Origin: Bartonella sp. WD16.2
Lineage (GTDB): Bacteria > Pseudomonadota > Alphaproteobacteria > Rhizobiales > Rhizobiaceae
Direction of reading: 5' to 3'
Assembly: GCF_002022505.1 (NCBI RefSeq)
Contig: NZ_CP019781.1
Coordinates: 1,449,501-1,513,500, forward strand
Length of the DNA: 64,000 nucleotides
Shown here: positions 29,642 to 39,919 of the stretch, piece after piece
Position numbering within the stretch: position 1 is the stretch's first letter
Layout of the letters: each line of letters opens with the position of its first letter
Made by a program: the position numbers and the translations under genes
The notes under the pieces: model-generated
What the model saw: the letters and a program-made list of their open reading frames with translations, nothing else
The model's database searches: none
Told to the model about the DNA's origin: nothing

Positions 29642-30560
29642 ACAAAACCAAACAACACACACCTATCTTTCAACGGCACTTTATGAATCTTCTACAATTA
29701 CAATGAAGCCATACCCACTCTAAATACTACCACTCTCACAATCACCGCCCCCACTCTCATTCTATATACTGCACCTCATACCTTATGCACCACACTTATA
29801 ACCACATCCATTCTACGCACACTTTCACATCCAACGCATCTACTCTATCATCGCCCCCATCCAATACATCGCATCTCTTATGCACACCTTATCCTCCACG
29901 CCATGGGTATATTTGAAAAACCTTCACTTGCATACCATCAACCACAGCCTCCATTATATAACACAAACAAATGCGCTTTAAGGGCAAAACACAACCCCGA
30001 TCATGATGATGCACGCAATCAACGCGTTAACAATGGCCGCCATTTTGACAGTCATCATATCTATCTATCACCACATCTCTTATACGCCATCCACCACACG
30101 TTCTCATCCCACGGCCATGGCTTCCACCCTATGCACACATCCCCACCCATGGGCATGCTTGAAAAGCCTTCACTTCAATACCATCAACTATAGCCTCTAC
30201 CACAGCAAACACAAACAGATGCGCTTTAAAGGCAAAACACAATCCCGATCATGATAATGCACTGCATCAACGTATCAGACAACGACCACCATCCCCACAA
30301 TCACCGCCTCCACTCTATACACTGCACCCACACACCTTATGCATCGGGTCATCCACCCTGTAAACTTCCACACCCCATGCACTCACCCTATGCACGCATC
30401 CCCACCTATGGGCATGTTTGAAAAACCTTCACCTGAACACCATCAACCACAGCCTCTACCACATGACATAAACAAATGCGCTTTAAAGGCAAAACACAAC
30501 CCGATCATGATGATACACACGAATCAATACGTCAGACAATGGCTACCATTCCCACGATAA
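29642..30560. repeat. About 250-bp direct repeats, three copies, after tolB
   Basis: A block starting ATGGGTATATTTGAAAAACC occurs at 29903, 30149 and 30408, spaced 246 and 259 bp. It is followed each time by ACCATCAACCACAGCCTC-like sequence and AAATGCGCTTTAA.GGCAAAACACAA.CCCGATCATGA. Plus strand is A/C/T-rich. Short frames repeat with the unit but have no binding site and no family resemblance. The island lies exactly where pal would be expected after tolB. Confidence 0.85.
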
Positions 30561-30583
30561 TCGTATTATGCTCATATAAATAG

Positions 30584-31615
30584 TCAAGCACAAGAATGTT
30601 CGTGCTCTTTTGTCCATTGTCCTAAAGCTGCCAGATGGTTCATCCGCGCGCGGTGATAAAAAGCCTTTTGTGCAGCTGCAACATTGTCCTGTTTTCCACC
30701 CCATGTTTTCAAAGCCGCAGATTGCAACGCACGACCATAAGAAAAAGTCAATGTCCAAGGCCATGGGCCTAAAGCATTCATAGCTGATAAATGAGCCGTG
30801 GCTTCCTCATCTGACTGACCCCCTGAAAGAAAAGCAATCCCTGGAACAGCAGAAGGAACAGTCTGTTTGAGAACACGAAGAGTTTTTCCAGCTACTTCTT
30901 CAACACAAGCTTTACGCACATCTTTCCCATCAATCACCATATTGGGTTTTAAAATCATAGCCTCAAGTACGACCCGTGCCTCGAATAATTCTGTAAATAC
31001 TGTCTTTAAAACCGCTTGCGTCACCTCAAAGCAGCGTGCAATTGAATGCTGGCGCGACTGGCCATCCATCAGCACCTCTGGCTCTACAATTGGCACAAGA
31101 CCTGCCTCCTGGCATAAAGCAGCATAACGTGCCAAAGCTTGCGCATTTTGGCGTATTGCTCCTTTTGTTGGCAAACAACGTTCATCAATAGCAATCACCG
31201 CACGCCATTTGGCAAAACGTGCTCCCAAAGTAAAATAGTCCTTTAAACGCTCCCGAAGACCATCTAACCCTTCTGTAATCGTCTCATGAGGAAAAGCTGC
31301 CAAAGGCTTAGCACCCGTATCAACCTTAATACCTGGCAGAGCACCAACATCTCGAATAAGATCAGTCAACATTTGACCAGAGGATGCTTTTTGACGAATG
31401 GTTTCATCAAATAAAATCACACCAGAAATAGCGCATTTCATAGCGTCCTTTGCAGTAAAAAGCATTTCACGATAAGCCCGGCGATAATCTTCATTTGCTT
31501 CTAAACCAATTGACTCAAACCGTTTACCAATTGTCGCATTGCTTTCATCTGCCGCCAAAATACCTTTTCCTGCACTGACCAAAGAAAGCGCTATATCTTC
31601 AAGACGTTCTTTCAT
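30584..31615 (-). CDS. fba: Class I fructose-bisphosphate aldolase
   Basis: Schiff-base aldolase of 343 residues that splits fructose-1,6-bisphosphate. The family signature VLEAMILKPNMV contains the active-site lysine, and the opening AGKGILAADESNATIGKRF is typical. FLSGGQSDEEAT and LTFSYGRALQ are also intact. The start at 31615 follows GAGGAGC; an upstream in-frame extension of 30 codons lacks support. It is the last gene of the tkt-gap-pgk-fba run, with gaps of about 100 and 270 bp. Confidence 0.95.
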   Translation of the reverse strand: MKERLEDIALSLVSAGKGILAADESNATIGKRFESIGLEANEDYRRAYREMLFTAKDAMKCAISGVILFDETIRQKASSGQMLTDLIRDVGALPGIKVDTGAKPLAAFPHETITEGLDGLRERLKDYFTLGARFAKWRAVIAIDERCLPTKGAIRQNAQALARYAALCQEAGLVPIVEPEVLMDGQSRQHSIARCFEVTQAVLKTVFTELFEARVVLEAMILKPNMVIDGKDVRKACVEEVAGKTLRVLKQTVPSAVPGIAFLSGGQSDEEATAHLSAMNALGPWPWTLTFSYGRALQSAALKTWGGKQDNVAAAQKAFYHRARMNHLAALGQWTKEHEHSCA

Positions 31616-31717
31616 AAAAAGCTCCTCTTTTTTCCCAATTTCTCTCAACAATAGTGACTCATCAGAAAACTTCCCACAAGCCATCATATACCATAACTTA
31701 TTCAAGCCTGAACTTAT

Positions 31718-32911
31718 TTAAGCCTGCATTAAAGCCAAAACACCAGGAAGGCTCTTGCCTTCCATCCATTCCAAAAAAGCACCTCCAGCGGTCGAAAGAT
31801 AAGTAAAATCATTCGCAACACCCGCATGATTGAGCGCAAAAACTGTATCACCACCTCCAGCAATCGATACTAACTCACCTTGTTGAGTACGTTTTGCAAC
31901 GTGGCGCGCAACTGCAATCGTCCCCTGATCAAAAGGAGGAACCTCAAAAACACCAAACGGCCCATTCCATACAACAGTTGCAATAGTATCAATCATCTCA
32001 TTAATCCGAGCAATAGAACGGGGGCCAATATCCAAAATCATCTCATCTTTAGAGATATCCTCAAGATCACACTGACGATGCGAGCTATTTTTTTCACAAC
32101 GCAATCCAACCACCACATCCACTGGTAAAAGAAGTTCACACTGACATTTACGCGCTTTTTCAATAATTTCTTCAACCGTTTCCATTAAAGTATGCTCATA
32201 GAGTGATTTACCAATAGCATAGCCTTGTGCCGCTAAAAAACTATTCGCCATACCGCCACCAATCACCAAAGCATTAACCTTTTGAACCAAATGATTAAGT
32301 ACAAAAAGCTTACTTGAAACCTTAGCACCACCCACAACAGCTGCCAACGGATACGTCGGGTCACCAAGCCCTTGTTCTAAAGCATGCAATTCGCGTTGCA
32401 AAGAACGCCCCGCATAAGAAGGCAAAAAATGCGTAATTCCCTCTGTTGACGCATGAGCACGATGAGAAACAGAAAAAGCATCATTCACATAAAGGTCAGC
32501 ATTGCATGCTAAAGCTTCAGCAAAAGCATCATCATTGTTCTCTTCATCTTGATAAAAACGCAGATTTTCAAGAAGCAGAATGCCACCCTTTTGCAAAGCT
32601 TGAACAGCAGATTGCACTTCAAGGCCAAAGCATTTATCTAAAAAAGAAATTTCCTGCCCCATGATTTTGGAAAGAGCCTGTGCAACAGGACGAAGCGAAA
32701 GCTCTGGAACCTTCTGCCCTTTAGGGCGACCACAATGGGAAATCAGTATAAGCTTAGCACCACGCTTTTGTAGTTCAACCAGCGTTTCTTTATGCCGTTT
32801 AAGGCGTGTTTCATCACATACTCTTCCCTCTAATATTGGGACATTAAAGTCCACTCGTACCAAAACACATTTCCCTGCAACATCAGCCTCATCAATTGTC
32901 CGAAACCCCAT
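31718..32911 (-). CDS. pgk: Phosphoglycerate kinase
   Basis: Glycolytic and gluconeogenic kinase of 397 residues. Visible motifs are the substrate loop VRVDFNVP, HCGRPKG, the GGAKVSSK nucleotide-site segment, and NGPFGVFE plus the terminal GGGDTVFAL. Length is normal. It lies between gap and fba on the minus strand and probably shares their transcription. Confidence 0.97.
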   Translation of the reverse strand: MGFRTIDEADVAGKCVLVRVDFNVPILEGRVCDETRLKRHKETLVELQKRGAKLILISHCGRPKGQKVPELSLRPVAQALSKIMGQEISFLDKCFGLEVQSAVQALQKGGILLLENLRFYQDEENNDDAFAEALACNADLYVNDAFSVSHRAHASTEGITHFLPSYAGRSLQRELHALEQGLGDPTYPLAAVVGGAKVSSKLFVLNHLVQKVNALVIGGGMANSFLAAQGYAIGKSLYEHTLMETVEEIIEKARKCQCELLLPVDVVVGLRCEKNSSHRQCDLEDISKDEMILDIGPRSIARINEMIDTIATVVWNGPFGVFEVPPFDQGTIAVARHVAKRTQQGELVSIAGGGDTVFALNHAGVANDFTYLSTAGGAFLEWMEGKSLPGVLALMQA

Positions 32912-33184
32912 TACTACTCTCTCTTTTTTATTCTTCTCATCAATTGTTTAGCTTAATTCTTTTACCCAAAAAGTTCTCGCAACCCACATACCTCTTATTG
33001 AAATCTTTCAATTAAACAGCAACACTTCTCTCAAATCCAAGAGTAAAAACAATGCTCACCCCCATTCTTTTGAAAAAAGACTCCCCTTTTCAAAAGAAAT
33101 TTTATAAAGCACGCTGCTCAAAGAGAACTCTCATTAGCATGCCTATCAAAAAGGAACCAAAACTCCTCTTTTAGTCCTCTTTCT

Positions 33185-34192
33185 TTATAAGGTTTTGGCA
33201 AAAGCCACAGCAGTATCAGCCATGCGATTTGAAAAACCCCATTCATTATCGTACCAAACAAGAACCCGGCAAAGCTTACCATCAACAACTTTGGTTTGCT
33301 CAGCTTGGACAATGGCCGAATGTGGATTATGATTAAAATCACTGCTGACAAGTTTTTCTTCTGTATAGCCTAAAATTCCCTTAAGCTGGCCTTGCGCAGC
33401 ATCACAAATGGCAGCATTAATCTCTTCAACAGTTGTGGAACGTTGAGCTGTAAATGTCAAATCAACAACAGAAACATTAGGCGTTGGAACACGAATGGCC
33501 ACCCCATCTAGCAGACCTTTTAATTCTGGCAAAACCAATCCTACTGCTTTAGCAGCCCCTGTTGATGTAGGGATCATAGAAAGAGCAGCAGCACGAGCAC
33601 GGTAAAGATCACGGTGCATTGTATCTAAAACAGGTTGATCGCCCGTATAGGAATGGATTGTCGTCATAAAGCCCTTTTCAATACCAACAACCTTATGGAG
33701 CACTTGCGCAACAGGTGCCAAACAATTGGTTGTACAAGAAGCATTCGACACCACCTGATGTTCTTTACTTAAAGTCTGGTGGTTAACCCCATACACCACA
33801 GTTAAATCAGCATCATTAGAAGGTGCAGAAACAAGAACACGCTTTGCACCCGCCACCAGATGGGCACTGGCTTTATCGCGCTCGGTAAAAAAACCTGTAC
33901 ATTCCATGGCAACATCAATACCCAAATCCTTCCAAGGTAAATGCGCCGGGTCACGCTGTGCTGTTACCTGAATCAAACCATACCCAACATCAAGTGCATC
34001 ACCCACCACCTTAACAGGTGCGCTAAAACGCCCATGTACCGAATCATAACGTAATAAATGAGCATTGGTTTCTACAGGACCTAAATCATTGATCGCAACA
34101 ACCTCAATATCTTTGCGTCCACTTTCAACAATAGCACGCAAGATAGAACGCCCAATACGACCAAATCCATTAATTGCAACGCGAATACTCAT
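33185..34192 (-). CDS. gap: Glyceraldehyde-3-phosphate dehydrogenase
   Basis: NAD-dependent dehydrogenase of 335 residues. The Rossmann opening is INGFGRIGR, and the catalytic cysteine is Cys153 in [12 protein letters not shown]. The phosphate-binding motif STGAAKAV and the late [12 protein letters not shown] are intact. It overlaps the end of tkt by four bases (ATGA), so translation is likely coupled. Confidence 0.97.
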   Translation of the reverse strand: MSIRVAINGFGRIGRSILRAIVESGRKDIEVVAINDLGPVETNAHLLRYDSVHGRFSAPVKVVGDALDVGYGLIQVTAQRDPAHLPWKDLGIDVAMECTGFFTERDKASAHLVAGAKRVLVSAPSNDADLTVVYGVNHQTLSKEHQVVSNASCTTNCLAPVAQVLHKVVGIEKGFMTTIHSYTGDQPVLDTMHRDLYRARAAALSMIPTSTGAAKAVGLVLPELKGLLDGVAIRVPTPNVSVVDLTFTAQRSTTVEEINAAICDAAQGQLKGILGYTEEKLVSSDFNHNPHSAIVQAEQTKVVDGKLCRVLVWYDNEWGFSNRMADTAVAFAKTL

Positions 34193-36195
34193 TTGATTTT
34201 TCCCTCATTGATTTGTTTCAATCTTTCTTCAACAACAGTGACCACATTTTCACATGTAATCCCAAAATGCATATAAAGATCGTCCATCGGTGCACTTGCA
34301 CCAAATCCTTCCATACCAATAAACACACCATCATTGCCAATGAAATAATCCCACCCCTGTCGGATAGCTGCCTCAACAGCAATTTTAACAGGTGCATCAC
34401 CAATTAAAGCATTCTGATAAGAAGCAGATTGTTCAAAAAATAGTTCAAAACAAGGTACTGAGACCACACGTGTTGGAATACCCTTTTCCTCTAAAATAGC
34501 ATGAGCTTCTACAACAATTTCCACTTCTGAACCTGAAGCAAAAAGGGTAACTTGAGCTGTATCACTTGCCATGAGTAATTCATAAGCACCAAGCATACAC
34601 AAATTGTCTTCTTTATAGTCCCGGCGCAAAAGCGGTAAATTTTGTCTGCTTAAAGCCAAAGTAGAAGGCGTCTTGCATGCCCTCAAAGCCAATTGCCAAC
34701 ATTCCACCGTTTCCATAGCATCAGCAGGCCTGAAAACAAAATGATTAGGAAGTGCGCGCAAAGCAGCCAAATGCTCTACTGGCTGATGAGTCGGGCCATC
34801 CTCACCAAGACCAATGGAATCATGGGTCATCACATAAATCACCCGCAAACCCATCAAGGAAGACAAGCGCATGGCAGGACGCATATAGTCAGAAAAACAT
34901 AAAAAAGTCCCACCATAAGGAATGAACCCTCCATAAAGAGCAAGACCATTCATCACTGCACCCATTGCGTGCTCGCGAATACCATAATGCAAATAACGGC
35001 CTGAAAAATCCTCAGCAGTAATGCTTTTCATTTGGCTTGTTTTTGTACAGTTGGAACCGGTTAAATCAGCAGAACCACCAATGGTTTCAACAACGGCCCT
35101 GTTAATGACTTCAAGAGCCATTTCAGAAGCTTTACGTGTTGCAACATGCGGGCAATCTAGAACTAATTGTTTTTTATATTCATCAAGCACACTCTCAAAG
35201 TTACTTACAAGATCACCACGCATCAACCGCTCAAATTCAATCCGCTTCGACACAGGTAAAGCAGAAAGTTGTGCTTCCCATTTTTTTCGCTCCTTTGCAG
35301 CATTAAGACCGGCCAAACGCCAGCTATCAAGAATATCAGCAGGAACAACAAAAGGCTCTTGTGCCCAACCTAAAGCTTTACGGGTTGCAGCAATTTCTTC
35401 TGTTCCCAAAGGTGCCCCATGAACCTTATTGGTGCCCCCCTTATGAGGTGCTCCAAAACCAATAATTGTCTTACACGCAATGAGCGTAGGTTTATCAGAA
35501 GTTTGTGCTGTTTCAATGGCTCGTGCCAATGCACTTTGATTATGCCCATTGACCTTAATTGTATTCCAACCACACGCTTTAAAACGCGCTATTTGGTCTG
35601 TACTATCTGTAAGAGAGATAGCCCCATCGATCGATATATTATTATCATCCCAAAATACAATCAGCTTATTTAATTTTAAATGACCAGCAAGTGAGATTGC
35701 TTCTTGGGCTATGCCCTCCATTAAACACCCATCGCCTACCAAAACATAAGTATAATGATTAATCAAATCACCAAAACGTGCGTTTAACAAACGCTCACCC
35801 AATGCCATTCCCACAGCATTGGCGAGCCCCTGTCCAAGTGGTCCGGTGGTTGTCTCAACTCCTGCACCATGACCATATTCTGGATGCCCAGCGATTTTAG
35901 AACCCATTTGGCGAAAATTGCGGATATCATCAAGGGAAATATCTTCATAGCCTGAAAGATACATTAAAGCATAAAGCAACATTGATCCATGCCCTGCCGA
36001 CAAAACAAAGCGATCGCGGTTGGGCCAACGAGGACTTTTGGGGTCATGAATTAAAAATTTTGTGTAAAGAACTGTAGCAATATCAGCCGCCCCCATTGGC
36101 AAGCCAGGGTGACCAGACTGTGCTTTTTCAATTGCATCAATAGCGAGAAAGCGAATAGCATTGGCCATTTGATTTTGTTGTTCTGTATTTGTCAT
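34189..36195 (-). CDS. tkt: Transketolase
   Basis: Thiamine-diphosphate enzyme of the non-oxidative pentose phosphate route. The start at 36195 ([20 protein letters not shown]) gives 668 residues, the usual size; a longer frame to 36291 has no family resemblance. Motifs include the cofactor-binding [13 protein letters not shown], the conserved SGHPGLPMG and [11 protein letters not shown], and the [15 protein letters not shown] region. Binding-site sequence before the ATG is weak. It heads the tkt-gap-pgk-fba cluster. Confidence 0.96.
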   Translation of the reverse strand: MTNTEQQNQMANAIRFLAIDAIEKAQSGHPGLPMGAADIATVLYTKFLIHDPKSPRWPNRDRFVLSAGHGSMLLYALMYLSGYEDISLDDIRNFRQMGSKIAGHPEYGHGAGVETTTGPLGQGLANAVGMALGERLLNARFGDLINHYTYVLVGDGCLMEGIAQEAISLAGHLKLNKLIVFWDDNNISIDGAISLTDSTDQIARFKACGWNTIKVNGHNQSALARAIETAQTSDKPTLIACKTIIGFGAPHKGGTNKVHGAPLGTEEIAATRKALGWAQEPFVVPADILDSWRLAGLNAAKERKKWEAQLSALPVSKRIEFERLMRGDLVSNFESVLDEYKKQLVLDCPHVATRKASEMALEVINRAVVETIGGSADLTGSNCTKTSQMKSITAEDFSGRYLHYGIREHAMGAVMNGLALYGGFIPYGGTFLCFSDYMRPAMRLSSLMGLRVIYVMTHDSIGLGEDGPTHQPVEHLAALRALPNHFVFRPADAMETVECWQLALRACKTPSTLALSRQNLPLLRRDYKEDNLCMLGAYELLMASDTAQVTLFASGSEVEIVVEAHAILEEKGIPTRVVSVPCFELFFEQSASYQNALIGDAPVKIAVEAAIRQGWDYFIGNDGVFIGMEGFGASAPMDDLYMHFGITCENVVTVVEERLKQINEGKIK

Positions 36196-36529
36196 GAATG
36201 ATAGACCATTTTTTAAATTTGTTATTTTTTGACAACTTGAAGACATTTTATAATACGTATATACTTTTCTGTATATGCTCCTTGTGATCACGTCTTTCTA
36301 TTTTCTTTTTTATTTCATGCCCTTAACTTACGTTTTATGCTCTTAACATGATGCCAATTAAGTTCATAACATTTATGCCAACAGTGTTTAAAAATCTAGT
36401 TTTTAATTAATACCAACATCCTGCTTTTCTTGCCAAAATATTCTTTATCTTTCACAATAAAATTCATGCAAAAAAGAGAATGAGTGATTCGTCTTTGTAA
36501 GAAAGCTTAAGTTAAAGGATACGATCATT

Positions 36530-36805
36530 ATGGACCAAGAGACTGATATTCTGCCACAAGCTTTAAAGCACCTAGAAAAAGCGCTCAGAAATTTAGAAAC
36601 TGCCATTATTAATCGTCACACTATTATCGATAAACACAATGAATGGGAAGAAGAAATTCAACAAATGAACGCTGATCGTAGCCGTCTTGCTCAAGAACTT
36701 GATAAATCAGAAGCCCATGCAGAACAGCTAGAGATAACCAATAAAGAGGTTTCTAAACGGTTGATTCGTGCGATGGAAACAATTCGCATTGTACTTGACA
36801 GGTAA
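36530..36805 (+). CDS. Small coiled-coil protein (DUF4164-like)
   Basis: Protein of 91 residues, charged and predicted by eye to be one long coiled coil (LKHLEKALRNLETAI then EEEIQQMNADRSRLAQELDKSEAHAEQLE). It lies 12 bases before zapA, as DUF4164 genes do in related genomes, which suggests a joint role in cell division. It has no catalytic motif. Confidence 0.75.
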   Translation: MDQETDILPQALKHLEKALRNLETAIINRHTIIDKHNEWEEEIQQMNADRSRLAQELDKSEAHAEQLEITNKEVSKRLIRAMETIRIVLDR

Positions 36806-36817
36806 AGGTTTAAACAC

Positions 36818-37183
36818 ATGGAAACTGTTTCTGTCACTATTGATGGCAAAATTTATCGTATGGCTTGCGATAAAGGGCAAGAAAGTCACCTTCAGAAACT
36901 TGCTGCCCAATTAGATCAATATATCACACACCTGAAAAATGATTTTGGAGAAATCGGTGATCACCGTTTATCCGTTATGGCTGGCATTATGGTTATCGAT
37001 GAAATGGAAGAAATAAAACGAGAAAACAAAAAACTGCAAGAAAGCTATGCAGCTCTCTTACGACAAAACTCTGAACGAGACCAAACTTTAAGCCAAATTG
37101 TGCAAGAAACAACCCAGCACATTGAAAGACTAACTGATCAATTACTGCAGGACAATGGGACCAATCCCGCCCTCCTAAAATAA
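36818..37183 (+). CDS. zapA: Cell division protein ZapA
   Basis: FtsZ-ring stabilising protein of 121 residues. The N-terminal globular part shows VSVTIDGKIYRMACDKGQESHLQKLAAQLD, and the remainder is a coiled coil (ENKKLQESYAALL). Good match in layout and length to the family. A 7-bp hairpin follows at 37198-37215 (AAGATTC with GAATCTT) but lacks a T run. I could not recognise a 6S RNA in the following gap. Confidence 0.88.
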   Translation: METVSVTIDGKIYRMACDKGQESHLQKLAAQLDQYITHLKNDFGEIGDHRLSVMAGIMVIDEMEEIKRENKKLQESYAALLRQNSERDQTLSQIVQETTQHIERLTDQLLQDNGTNPALLK

Positions 37184-37396
37184 CAGAAAAAAGCATAAAG
37201 ATTCTCGTGAATCTTAAAAAATCACTCAAATCCAAAAAATTACTTAGCGATTGAATATTGTAGCTTGAAAGCACTCAAAGCACAAACCGTACATTTTCTA
37301 AGCCTTACACCTTTCAAGCTTTTTGCTAAAAGTTAAGAGTACGTACCTTTTCAACAGGCTTCTCTAAGCATCCTTTTTAAGCACCCTTTAAAATCA

Positions 37397-38834
37397 TCAA
37401 ACACTCTTTGAAGTATTTGAACAACAAGAAGCAATATGTAATAAATTTGTTGCTCCAGGTGTTCCAAAGGGAACCCCAGCAATCACAATAAACCGATCAC
37501 CTGCCTTACAAAATCCTTCCTGAAAAGCAATTGCAGCTGCATGATAAACTATATTATCTAAATCATGCGCATCCTCACTAACCACACAATGAAGCCCCCA
37601 AACCAAAGCCAACCGCCGCGCTGTTTTAACAATCGGTGATAAAGCAATGATGGGTCTATTTGGGCGTTCACGTGATGTACGCACACCTGTTACACCTGAG
37701 GCAGTATAGGCCACAATAGCTTCCAACTCCAGCGTTTCAGCTATCTGACGCGCTGCAAAAGAAATCGCATCCGGCTCTGTTGCCTCTGGTTTGGGGCGCT
37801 GCGCATTAATTATTGTAGCATAGGTGTGATCACTCTCAATCTGCTTTGCAATACGATCTATCATACCCACAGCATTTTCAGGATAAAGACCAGAAGCTGA
37901 TTCTGCCGATAACATCACCGCATCAACACCAGCATAAACAGCCGTGGCCACATCAGAAACTTCTGCCCGCGTTGGTACAGGTGCTGTAATCATTGATTCA
38001 AGCATTTGTGTTGCAACAACCACAGGTTTTCCTGCCAAACGGCATGCTTTGATAATCTTCATCTGAAAAGAGGGCACTTGCTCTAAAGGCACTTCTACCC
38101 CAAGGTCTTCCTCGTGCAATCATAAGACTATCAGACACATCAATAATGTCTTCTATATGCTCTAAAGCCTGAGGTTTTTCGATCTTAGCCATCAAGGATA
38201 CTTTACCTTGTGTCAGCTTGCGAACCGATAAAATATCTTCCGGATGTTGAATAAAAGAAAGCGCCACCCAATCAACTGATTGTTCTAAAACAGCCATAAG
38301 ATCAGCATGATCCTTTGATGTCATCGGCCCACAAGGTAAAACCGTATCAGGAAAATTGACCCCTTTGCGATCAGAAATATGCGTTCCAGCAATCACACGG
38401 CACTTAATAGAAGCACCATCACAAATTTCAGCCAAAAGTTCAAGCTTCCCATCATCTAGCAATAAACGATCACCTGGTTTAACAACCGCTAAAACTTCCT
38501 TATGGGGTAAAAAAACACGTCGTGCATCACCAAGCACATCTTTATTATCCAACGTAAAACTCTACCCAATAACCAAATCCTCTTTGCCACTTTTAAAACG
38601 TCCGATTCGTAATTTCGGCCTTTGCAGATCTACTAAAATGCCAATAGGCCGACAAACCGCCTTTTCAACAGCCCGTATACGCCCAACCACATCACGCATC
38701 GTTGCATGATCTGTATGGCTCATATTAATCCGAAAAACATCCGCTCCAGCTTTAAAAAGCTTTTCAATCATTGATACTGAAAAAGAAGAAGGACCAAGTG
38801 TCGCAATGATTTTAATCTTGCGTGCACGTTTCAT
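37397..38834 (-). pseudogene. pyk: Pyruvate kinase, inactivated by a nonsense codon and a frameshift
   Basis: Reading from ATG 38834, the product matches pyruvate kinase from the start (IIATLGPSS, RINMSH). A TAG stop at 38562-38564 then interrupts the text between DLVIG and SFTLDN, while the frame continues unchanged beyond it. Near 38108 one extra base shifts the frame inside the motif MIARGDLGVE, which reads MIARGRPWGR in one frame and resumes as DLGVEVPLEQ in the next. The hallmark LQGPKLR is also changed to LQRPKLR. The C-terminal part is otherwise well kept (VVATQMLESMI, DVATAVYAGVDAVMLSAESA). This points to a recent loss of the last glycolytic step or a sequencing fault. The ATG overlaps the upstream DUF1036 gene by four bases. 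Confidence 0.92.
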
Positions 38835-39376
38835 GGTGAATTCCCTCCTAAAGTACTGGGAGACTTCAAAGTTGAATTATCCAAAAAAGGCTTATCGGTT
38901 AATTGGACCATCCAACTAGTTTGATCCCCCGTATCAATTTCTTCAAATGCAGCCTTCTGAAACCCCCTAGCAAAACAATCATGAACACCTTCAATGACAA
39001 ATTTGCTATCCTTTACACACATTGTCACAGAACCAACCCAACTTCCTTTTTTCTGCGCATCTTCTGCATACAAATAATAAAACCGTGATGAAAGAGGCCC
39101 ATCAATCAGGGGTTTACACACTGTAGGTGGAATAACCCACCAACCTTCACTCACCCAGTCTGAAAGTGTGCGATAGCCAAGAGCAATACCCACTGTCTTT
39201 TGAGTCATATTACAAACCCGAAAATCAGCTTTTACATATCCGGTAAATAAGAACAAAAGAAGAACATTTAAAAGAAAAACCTTCAACTTTTTCTGCACTC
39301 CTTGTTGAAACATACCTTTGTGTTTTTTGACACTTTCAAGCCCAATCTTACAAAAACAATCCTTACAATAAAACAT
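38831..39376 (-). CDS. Exported DUF1036-family protein
   Basis: Protein of up to 181 residues. A hydrophobic segment (KVFLLNVLLLFLFTGYVKAD) acts as a signal peptide. The mature part begins DFRVCNMTQKTVGIALGYR and continues with SEGWWVIPPTVCKPLI, the pattern of DUF1036. It contains several cysteines that could form disulphides in the periplasm. Two starts are possible: 39376 with AAGAAGAGA upstream, or 39313, which gives a more usual signal-peptide length. It is directly upstream of pyk and overlaps it by 4 bases. Confidence 0.8.
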   Translation of the reverse strand: MFYCKDCFCKIGLESVKKHKGMFQQGVQKKLKVFLLNVLLLFLFTGYVKADFRVCNMTQKTVGIALGYRTLSDWVSEGWWVIPPTVCKPLIDGPLSSRFYYLYAEDAQKKGSWVGSVTMCVKDSKFVIEGVHDCFARGFQKAAFEEIDTGDQTSWMVQLTDKPFLDNSTLKSPSTLGGNSP

Positions 39377-39648
39377 TCATCTCTTCTTTTCTTTTTTCTC
39401 CAAAATATTACAGCTCTAAGCATGATTTATCACACTTTTATTTTATCTCTTTGTTATCTTTCCTTTATCCATGCATAAACTTATGCTTCTCTTTACTCAC
39501 GCATATATTTCTTCATTCATATTATTTAGAACTAATTTGTAAAAAAAGTGAAACGATTGATTTTTTCCTTACTCCTCAGGCATCCCTAATGTAAGAGTTT
39601 ATTATTCAAAGAGCCAATTTATAACACATACCTTGGAGAAAAATATAA

Positions 39649-39906
39649 ATGAGTACTCTAACCGATGAAACACAAGCCGTATCTGCCAACCAATTGCGCG
39701 CTTTTATCGAACGTATTGAACGATTAGAAGAAGAAAAAAAAGCGATTTCCGACGATATTAAAGACGTTTATACAGAACTTAAAGGATCTGGTTTTGACAG
39801 TAAAGCCGTGCGACACATTATACGACTGCGCAAAAAAGAAGATCATGAACGCAGCGAAGAAGAAGCTATTATCCAACTTTATAAAAATGCACTCGGTATG
39901 GATTAA
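39649..39906 (+). CDS. gapR: Nucleoid-associated protein GapR (DUF2312)
   Basis: Protein of 85 residues with the strongly conserved DUF2312 text ([46 protein letters not shown]). In Caulobacter GapR is a dimeric DNA-binding protein that prefers overtwisted AT-rich DNA and supports replication. The ATG follows TTGGAGAAAAATATAA. The 271-bp gap before it is AT-rich and probably carries its promoter. Confidence 0.93.
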   Translation: MSTLTDETQAVSANQLRAFIERIERLEEEKKAISDDIKDVYTELKGSGFDSKAVRHIIRLRKKEDHERSEEEAIIQLYKNALGMD

Positions 39907-39919
39907 TTTAAGCAATGGA

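Noticed and set aside
37184..37396. Possible 6S RNA downstream of zapA
   Set aside because: The position is right for many proteobacteria, but I could not build the long rod structure from the sequence, and the gene that usually follows is absent. A covariance-model search would decide.
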